Positions 40,592 through 45,753 of a stretch of DNA of 45,753 bases are shown in pieces. The stretch spans positions 1-45,753 of the forward strand of contig JBJEPE010000068.1 in NCBI GenBank assembly GCA_051881075.1, written 5' to 3'. Position 1 is the stretch's first letter; every line of letters begins with the position of its first letter. Source of the stretch: RUG14223 sp051881075. Its GTDB lineage: Bacteria > Bacillota > Clostridia > Oscillospirales > Acutalibacteraceae. Both the position numbers and the translations under genes were made by a program. The notes under the pieces are model-generated. The model saw only the letters and a list, made by a program, of their open reading frames with translations. It ran no database searches and was not told the DNA's origin.

Positions 40592-42058
40592 ATGAGCAGT
40601 ATAATGACAAAAATTACGCAAAAAACCGATTTAGGAAAGCAGAAAATCATACCATACATAAACGCCGTTATCATGATGGGTATTTTCACATTTTTGTTTT
40701 TAGGGGCGGAATATTTATATGACAATATGATTTCACTTACGGCATCTAAAGAAAAGACCGTCCTCGCCCAAAATTATGCACTGGGAGTAAGTACTGCGGG
40801 CTTCCTTTTATATCCGATTTTCAACCGCTTTCTTAAAAAACAGTGTAGGAATGTCTGCACCATATTAATCTCCCTTGCCTCTATTTTTTGTATTTTCCTG
40901 ATTTGTCAGCACACATCTTATGTGGCAACCTTGATTTCAGGACTTGTATTATTCCTGTTTCTCGGCTTGTTTGGCAGTGCTGTTTATTATGCTTCGGTGT
41001 GTATGCTTAAAACCGACAAGTATTTAGCCCGTATCGTGGGTATTTCTTATATGTTCGGCATACTGTTACAGTTTGCGAACAACAATTTTGTGAATATGGA
41101 AACTGTGGAGGCCGTTATTCTTTCAATATTTTTGCTTGTACTTGTTTTTCTGTTGATTAAAACCGAACAGATACATACCGGATATGACGAACAACATGAG
41201 GTTGAGCCTATCCGAGCAGATACGGAAAAGAGCAAAAGCGGCTCCGGAGAAAAATCAAATAGAACTTCGGCAGGTATTCTTCTAATCTTGCTTGTTGTAC
41301 TGATGACGTGTATTTTCAGTACGCTTGATAATGCGGTGACGCTTGTCCATGCGACAGGAACGGTTGATATCGGACAGTGGCCGAGAATACTGCTTGCATT
41401 AAGCGGATTGGCTGCGGGATTTGTGTTTGACATAAAGAACAGAAAGTTTATGAGCCTTATTATGTACTGCGTAATGATGCTGTCTACCATATGTATAGCC
41501 ATACTCAGCTTTGGTGGCCCGTTTTTAATCGGACTGTTTGTATTCTATATGTCGGCAGGCTTTTTTGCCGTATTCTTTACAACCGCTTTTATGGAAATTT
41601 CCTGTTATATGAAAATTCCGGAGCTGTGGTCCGGTATGGGGCGTGCAGTGAATAATATAACAGCTGCCGTTATTGCAAACGGATCCTTGGCACTTCTGAC
41701 CTCCGGAAATAATATCGCAGTAATTATCATAGCACTAATTTTATTTGTGGCAGTTATAATCGTAGTAGCCGCATATACTTATTTCCAAATGAAAGACAGT
41801 GCGAAAGAAACAGTTGCAGACGTAGCCAATGACTTGGAGAAAAAGGATAAATTACAGCAATTTTCAGAAAGTTTTTCTTTAACGCCAAGGGAAACAGAGG
41901 TGTTTAACCGTCTGGTCAATACCGAGGACAGCATTCAGGTAATCGCAGAAAGCCTTTACATATCAAGACGGACGTTGGAACGGTATATTTCAGCAATTTA
42001 CGGAAAAACCGGAGTCAAGTCCCGTGTCGGTTTGATTCGCATTTACAATGATAATTAA
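40592..42058 (+). CDS. Twelve-helix MFS-like membrane protein fused to a LuxR helix-turn-helix
   Basis: A 488-residue fusion. Residues 1-410 contain about 12 membrane segments in two sets of six split by a polar loop (about 200-225), as in major facilitator proteins. The last 65 residues are a LuxR/GerE DNA-binding domain: L-T-P-R-E-T-E-V-F-N-R-L-V, then I-A-E-S-L-Y-I-S-R-R-T-L-E-R-Y-I-S-A-I-Y-G-K-T-G-V-K-S-R. The ATG at 40592 follows GGGGG; the longer frame from 40544 overlaps the XRE gene. Such membrane-bound LuxR regulators are known from gut Actinobacteria and some Firmicutes and are thought to sense or bind small molecules directly. Targets may be the lipoprotein genes downstream. Confidence 0.85.
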   Translation: MSSIMTKITQKTDLGKQKIIPYINAVIMMGIFTFLFLGAEYLYDNMISLTASKEKTVLAQNYALGVSTAGFLLYPIFNRFLKKQCRNVCTILISLASIFCIFLICQHTSYVATLISGLVLFLFLGLFGSAVYYASVCMLKTDKYLARIVGISYMFGILLQFANNNFVNMETVEAVILSIFLLVLVFLLIKTEQIHTGYDEQHEVEPIRADTEKSKSGSGEKSNRTSAGILLILLVVLMTCIFSTLDNAVTLVHATGTVDIGQWPRILLALSGLAAGFVFDIKNRKFMSLIMYCVMMLSTICIAILSFGGPFLIGLFVFYMSAGFFAVFFTTAFMEISCYMKIPELWSGMGRAVNNITAAVIANGSLALLTSGNNIAVIIIALILFVAVIIVVAAYTYFQMKDSAKETVADVANDLEKKDKLQQFSESFSLTPRETEVFNRLVNTEDSIQVIAESLYISRRTLERYISAIYGKTGVKSRVGLIRIYNDN

Positions 42059-42092
42059 TTATTTTAATATATATTTTTATATGTGTATTCTA

Positions 42093-42123
42093 CCGCCTTC
42101 TTTTAGCAGAAGGCGGATTTTTT
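42093..42123 (+). terminator. Terminator of the XRE/LuxR operon
   Basis: CCGCCTTC/GAAGGCGG with an eight-base loop, followed by ATTTTTTATG. Confidence 0.85.
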
Positions 42124-42153
42124 ATGTCTTTTTGCCTTGTTTTTTAAAATGGC

Positions 42154-42194
42154 GGAACTCCGCCACCCGATTTTTCGCAAATTGGCGGAGTTCC
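42154..42194 (+). promoter_or_regulatory. 12-bp inverted repeat upstream of the lipoprotein operon
   Basis: GGAACTCCGCCA pairs perfectly with TGGCGGAGTTCC across 17 bases. No T-run follows. It lies just upstream of a TATAAT at 42223-42228 that probably drives the lipoprotein genes, so a regulator such as the LuxR fusion could bind it. Confidence 0.4.
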
Positions 42195-42271
42195 CTTATA
42201 TACAAAAGGGTCTTATATTTTATATAATTAGTGCAGTATTTAAGTAACTTTGAATTTAGGAGGAGACAAAA

Positions 42272-43528
42272 ATGCAACAAAATGCAACTGCAAAATCTCA
42301 TACAATTAACAAAAGCTCAAACGGAAGTCCGCCTATAAAATTTCTGTCATTACTTCTGCTTGTGAGCATATTACTGTGTGGCTGCTCGGCAGAAAACGGC
42401 AATCCGCCGGAAACACCGTCTACAGTAGAATCCGACATACAATCAAATGCGTCAAGTGTGCCGATATCTCAACCAAATCCCGAGTCTACAGCACAAAGTT
42501 CTGAGCCTGTAATACAAGTTTCCGAGCCTACCACATTGGAGCAGGAATTGCTTGCCCAGAGAGGGATTTCTTTTGATTCATCGGATTATAAGATTTTTGT
42601 CGGAGGCGAAGGGCTGTTGGATTTCAATATCGTATTTCCCGATACTGACCCTGCCGCTGCAAAAGCCGATTTGTCCTCGGTTTTCGTTTCCGAAGGGAAA
42701 ATATACAAATTTTGCTGCGATAATACATTGCCCGGCGGCAGCAACTGCATTCAGGTCGGAGATATTCCGCTAACGGAAAATCCGGTATATCTGCACTCAT
42801 TGGATTTCAACGGTGCGGATTTGGATTTGATCTATAAGGGCGGACGGCGATACAAGGTTGAGGCTACTCTGAATAGTGGACCGTATACATCGAAAGAAAG
42901 CCAGTTCGCATCACCGTATTTTACTCATACCTACCGCTACTCCCAAAACGGGAAAAGCCTTGTTGAAATTCCCGACTTTAAAAACAGTATCGACCGTTTT
43001 GTGAACGTCGGAGGGACTTATCTCATTGTTGCAGACGGCAAGCTGTACGCCGGCACCCTACGGCAGATAAAATCCGACGATTTTGAAAATATTTATTTCG
43101 ACGACAAAGATAACGGATACATCATTTGGGACGTAAATTGCTCCGCCATGGAATCGGGAGAAACCGTTCTGACGCTGTTTAATTCAAATATCCTTGTCAC
43201 CGACAGAGCGTTCTACAAGGTCGTTTACGACGCCGTGCCCGACAATTTGACAGACCAAATGCAGAAAATAACTAACAGCGACGGCACTAAGACCGAATAC
43301 CTTCCGAAGTTCGGCGGAGGCAATCAGTACCGATTGGAAAAGATCGAACTGCTCAGTAAGTATTATGACGAGGTCGCCACGGTCACACAGTCATATGTGA
43401 TAACGAAGGATTACAAATGCTTACCGCTTACCAATCTGATTCCTGCAGAAATGGAATACAGTGATTACAGATTCGGCGATATAGAGATACCCAAGGATGT
43501 ACATCAACAGATAAACAGCCTTTATTAA
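42272..43528 (+). CDS. Lipoprotein of unknown function (418 aa)
   Basis: A 418-residue protein with an unusually long polar N-terminus before the hydrophobic segment (about 24-37) and a lipobox L-L-C-G-C-S at 35-40. A Ser/Pro/Glu linker (about 42-90) follows, then a globular region rich in beta strands with no catalytic motif I recognise. AGGAGG lies eight bases before the ATG. The next lipoprotein starts 25 bases after its stop and a third small gene follows, so this is a three-gene operon for cell-surface or secreted products. Confidence 0.75.
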   Translation: MQQNATAKSHTINKSSNGSPPIKFLSLLLLVSILLCGCSAENGNPPETPSTVESDIQSNASSVPISQPNPESTAQSSEPVIQVSEPTTLEQELLAQRGISFDSSDYKIFVGGEGLLDFNIVFPDTDPAAAKADLSSVFVSEGKIYKFCCDNTLPGGSNCIQVGDIPLTENPVYLHSLDFNGADLDLIYKGGRRYKVEATLNSGPYTSKESQFASPYFTHTYRYSQNGKSLVEIPDFKNSIDRFVNVGGTYLIVADGKLYAGTLRQIKSDDFENIYFDDKDNGYIIWDVNCSAMESGETVLTLFNSNILVTDRAFYKVVYDAVPDNLTDQMQKITNSDGTKTEYLPKFGGGNQYRLEKIELLSKYYDEVATVTQSYVITKDYKCLPLTNLIPAEMEYSDYRFGDIEIPKDVHQQINSLY

Positions 43529-43553
43529 TAATAAGAAAATGGAGGAAAAACAA

Positions 43554-44717
43554 ATGCGAAACATAATGAAAAAACGAATCATTCCGCTGCTGATAGCTGC
43601 ATCACTTCTTACTTCACTCACCGCCTGTGGCGGAGTGCGTATTACCGGAAACAGCGCCGGAAATAATACTACTATAAACGATGACGGAACAAAAACCGTG
43701 CAGACGGAAAAGAATGTGAAAATTACCGAGACCGCAGCAAAAGCGGCGCAGACCGAGCTTTACGAATGTTCTGATTTCAGTATAACGATACCGAAGGGCT
43801 GGAAAGTCACTGCCGGCGGCATCAATATCTATCACAGCATCAGAGTTTATGACCCGAACGAACCTGTAAATCAGATGTTTATACAACTGAAAGCAGAACC
43901 GCTTCTGCACTGCGAAGAGGGCAAAGCCGGATGGCAGTACAATTGTTATACCTTGGGAAATGCAATGTATGCTGTTTTGGCGGATGCTCCAGTAATGAAA
44001 AATCCGTCTACCGAAGGGTTTTATCAAATTCAGCCTCAGTGTATCGACAATATATCAAGGGATACGAGCTATGCAGGATATACATTCCCCCGCTTTGAGA
44101 ACTTCACCGTGACCGAACGTTTTGCATCTACGAGCGGCATGAAAGCCTATGCGCTTAGCGATGAGCTTTTGAGAGCCACCTTCACGGATAACGGCAAAGA
44201 GGGTGAGGGACTGTTCTCTGCCTCAGTAGTGGATTTCGGCGCAACTCCGGTTGGTACCGGACGAATGAACGGTTATTTATTGGAAACGGTAGACGGCGGC
44301 TATTATATGGCGTACAACATCATGGCGATTACCGCTGTCAAGGACACCTTTATCGAATGGGAAAGCCTGCTTACCAAGTGTATGAAAACAATAAAATACT
44401 CCGATAGCTTTGTAAATGCGACCACTCAGGCAAGCAATGAGAAAGTAGCGCAGGCAATGCAGTTCAGCCAAAACGCCAATCAGATAATGGACGGAATGAT
44501 GTCCTCATGGGAAAGCCGCAATAAAAGCCAAGATATTATCAGCCAGAAGCAAAGTGACGCAACGCTCGGATATGAGCGCATTTATGATAGCGAAACTAAT
44601 GAAATATACCGTGCAACCAACGGCTTTAGCGATGTATATGACGGAAATAGATATCAACCCGTAACCGATGACAATATGTACACCCAGCCGATCAGCGGAT
44701 ATATTGAATATGAATAA
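43554..44717 (+). CDS. Lipoprotein of unknown function (387 aa)
   Basis: A 387-residue protein with a lipoprotein signal ending L-T-A-C-G-G (Cys about 24). A short linker leads to a domain containing Y-E-C-S-D-F-S-I-T-I-P-K-G-W-K-V, a pattern seen in the extracytoplasmic PsbP/DUF1795-like domains of bacterial lipoproteins. The C-terminal part has a helical stretch (M-M-S-S-W-E-S-R-N-K-S-Q-D) and ends Y-I-E-Y-E. The ATG at 43554 has GGAGG eight bases upstream; the earlier ATG at 43539 overlaps that site. Second gene of the lipoprotein operon. No function assigned. Confidence 0.75.
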   Translation: MRNIMKKRIIPLLIAASLLTSLTACGGVRITGNSAGNNTTINDDGTKTVQTEKNVKITETAAKAAQTELYECSDFSITIPKGWKVTAGGINIYHSIRVYDPNEPVNQMFIQLKAEPLLHCEEGKAGWQYNCYTLGNAMYAVLADAPVMKNPSTEGFYQIQPQCIDNISRDTSYAGYTFPRFENFTVTERFASTSGMKAYALSDELLRATFTDNGKEGEGLFSASVVDFGATPVGTGRMNGYLLETVDGGYYMAYNIMAITAVKDTFIEWESLLTKCMKTIKYSDSFVNATTQASNEKVAQAMQFSQNANQIMDGMMSSWESRNKSQDIISQKQSDATLGYERIYDSETNEIYRATNGFSDVYDGNRYQPVTDDNMYTQPISGYIEYE

Positions 44718-44787
44718 AAAAGAAACGGCTGAAGCTAAACAATACACAGACGAATGTTCCGCAAGTATTACGATAAGGAGGAGAAAA

Positions 44788-45126
44788 ATGAACAGTACTA
44801 AAAGAATCTTGCCGTATGTACGGCAATATGTAATTGTTGCTGTGTATGATGTACTTGATCAGGACGGCGTCCAATATAAGAAAACAGATTCATCGACCAT
44901 TGTTGCCGAAATGTCGGTATACGGAAACAAGAGTGTTTTTTCTATTTCTGTAAGTGAACAGATATCCGGGACAGAGTTGACCGTTTCCATGGTTCAACCG
45001 TGTGTGGACTTATCCGTTCAGGGAGTAGGGCGTGCCATAACCGCCGTTGCCGACAGGATAGCTCAATATCTGGAAAATGAAATGGTGCTTAACAGTCGTT
45101 TTAATAAAATAACGCTAAGAAAGTAA
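44788..45126 (+). CDS. Small cytoplasmic protein of unknown function (112 aa)
   Basis: A 112-residue protein without signal or membrane segment. It alternates strands and a C-terminal helix (G-R-A-I-T-A-V-A-D-R-I-A-Q-Y-L-E-N). The ATG at 44788 has AAGGAGG six bases upstream; an upstream ATG at 44710 overlaps the previous gene and has no site. It is the last gene of the lipoprotein operon, 70 bases after the second lipoprotein. I do not recognise the family. Confidence 0.6.
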   Translation: MNSTKRILPYVRQYVIVAVYDVLDQDGVQYKKTDSSTIVAEMSVYGNKSVFSISVSEQISGTELTVSMVQPCVDLSVQGVGRAITAVADRIAQYLENEMVLNSRFNKITLRK

Positions 45127-45213
45127 ATTCTTTAAAGCATGCTATTTAAATTAAAATACCTTTAGGATGTAAGGCATAATTAATTTTTATAAAACGCTTA
45201 ATAAATAATATAG

Positions 45214-45486
45214 AAAAAATCGGACTTTACCGCAAAATAATTAAGCGAGGTTTCCGGTTGGTCTGTAGCAACTTTGAGCCGTTACCGTTCAGGTAAGCGA
45301 CTGACGGAAATAAACACCCCTATCTATGAAAATCTCTGTGCAGAGATTGCTTCTATTGCTGAAAAGAAACAGATCGAAGATATCACAAAAGATTCTTTTT
45401 AAGGGGATTTCTTAAACTGACCTGACATCATTGCGGTTAATAAAGAAAAACTCAGGCAAAATTTTAATACCCTAATATCAATCTGA
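45214..45486 (+). pseudogene. Relic of a helix-turn-helix regulator with several in-frame stops
   Basis: One frame reads S-D-F-T-A-K-stop-L-S-E-V-S-G-W-S-V-A-T-L-S-R-Y-R-S-G-K-R, then continues to a stop at 45400, another at 45418 and resumes with A-V-N-K-E-K-L-R-Q-N-F-N-T-L-I-S-I before a stop at 45484. The V-A-T-L-S-R-Y-R-S-G-K-R segment is a Cro/CI-like recognition helix. The later L-R-Q-N-F-N-T-L segment looks like the start of a second such domain, as in large multi-HTH regulators of gut Firmicutes. In-frame TAA at 45238, TAA at 45400 and TGA at 45418 mark decay. Gap 45127-45628 otherwise holds only terminators. Confidence 0.6.
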
Positions 45487-45545
45487 CAAAGATATCTATC
45501 ATCAAACTATGGTTTTCTTTTTTGCTTATAGCTTAAGCTTTTTTG

Positions 45546-45571
45546 ACCCCCGGCTGAGCCGGGGGTTTTTG
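45546..45571 (+). terminator. Strong GC-rich terminator
   Basis: ACCCCCGGC/GCCGGGGGT with loop TGA, followed by TTTTTG. It ends plus-strand transcription past the regulator relic. Confidence 0.85.
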
Positions 45572-45575
45572 TTGC

Positions 45576-45609
45576 AAAAAAATTGCACAGAACCTTTTAA
45601 ATCCTGTGC
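45576..45609 (-). terminator. Terminator of the gene at the right window edge
   Basis: On the minus strand GCACAG and CTGTGC form a stem with a 13-base loop, followed by AATTTTTTT. It lies 20 bases beyond the stop at 45629. Confidence 0.75.
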
Positions 45610-45628
45610 GATTACCCTCATCAACTGC

Positions 45629-45753
45629 TTATTTTTTTAATTTTTTCAAAACGGCATTAGCATAGTTAATATGCTCAAAAGCCGATAGCCAATCGGATCT
45701 ACCGGAAAAATAACGCTTCTGGATTTCAGCCGAGTTTAAATGCTCATATACCA
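45629..45753 (-). CDS. C-terminal end of an unidentified protein (cut by window edge)
   Basis: The last 40 codons of a minus-strand gene whose start is beyond the window. The peptide V-Y-E-H-L-N-S-A-E-I-Q-K-R-Y-F continues through S-G-R-S-D-W-L-S-A-F-E-H-I-N-Y and ends in a lysine-rich K-K-L-K-K. Composition and the following terminator support a real gene. The fragment is too short for a family call. Confidence 0.6.
   Translation of the reverse strand, partial: VYEHLNSAEIQKRYFSGRSDWLSAFEHINYANAVLKKLKK

Noticed and set aside
1..45753. CRISPR array
   Set aside because: No regular direct repeats with unique spacers of CRISPR size were seen; the repeat arrays are coding repeats or hairpin elements.

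Overview
The window reads as chromosome of a low-GC, spore-forming, Gram-positive member of the Clostridia. The AT-rich intergenic DNA, strong SD sequences, a SpoIIQ-like M23 protein, a clostridial agr peptide locus, MBOAT/SGNH surface modification genes, split transketolase subunits and KdpDE-KtrAB point to a gut Oscillospiraceae/Ruminococcaceae-type bacterium. This placement is inference from gene content, not from a marker gene.

Layout. 1-1.3 kb: the start of a DUF4304-like gene (cut by the window edge), a cluster of hairpins and a DegV protein. 1.4-5.0 kb (+): a promoter, leader and terminator-like hairpin ahead of a membrane XRE regulator, then an MBOAT O-acyltransferase and an SGNH-type surface protein. 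5.0-8.7 kb (-): an M23 (SpoIIQ-like) protein, an XRE/membrane-protein pair, a membrane protein, ApbE and a 39-residue membrane protein. 8.9-9.8 kb: tRNA-Ala(CGC) followed by an exact 267-bp tandem duplication carrying a multi-hairpin element. 9.8-12.4 kb (+): QueT and a two-subunit transketolase. 12.4-18.3 kb (-): blaI plus two tandem BlaR1-like M56 sensors with almost identical N-terminal halves and different extracellular halves. 18.4-22.2 kb (-): a secreted glucosaminidase with eight ~80-residue repeats between two SPOR domains. 22.4-25.5 kb: a complete agr-type quorum-sensing locus, agrD-agrB (-) facing a LytTR regulator and GHKL kinase (+). The AgrD peptide gene is only 51 codons long. 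25.6-32.5 kb: a CDF transporter (Mn-type motif), ferritin-like protein, acidic-repeat surface protein, sirtuin, lipoprotein and a FN3-CHAP secreted protein.

32.7-38.9 kb (-): potassium block. KtrB, KtrA and a membrane-anchored LysR-effector-like protein are followed by KdpD and KdpE. No kdpFABC is present, so KdpDE probably controls the Ktr system. 11-bp-spaced direct repeats lie upstream of both ktrB and kdpD. 39.0-45.7 kb: an accessory patch with a YbjQ-family gene, a TrkA C-terminal remnant, an XRE regulator with a 12-TM/LuxR fusion regulator, two unknown lipoproteins with a small partner, a nonsense-riddled HTH regulator relic and the 3' end of an unidentified gene.

The most notable items are the agrD gene with a predicted C-F-I-V-Y thiolactone, the sensor-diversified M56 duplication in which one copy has acquired the C-terminal tail of BlaI, the 11-bp repeats shared by the potassium promoters, and the nested hairpin element whose left and right linkers are complementary. 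All calls come from reading the sequence; no database search was run.
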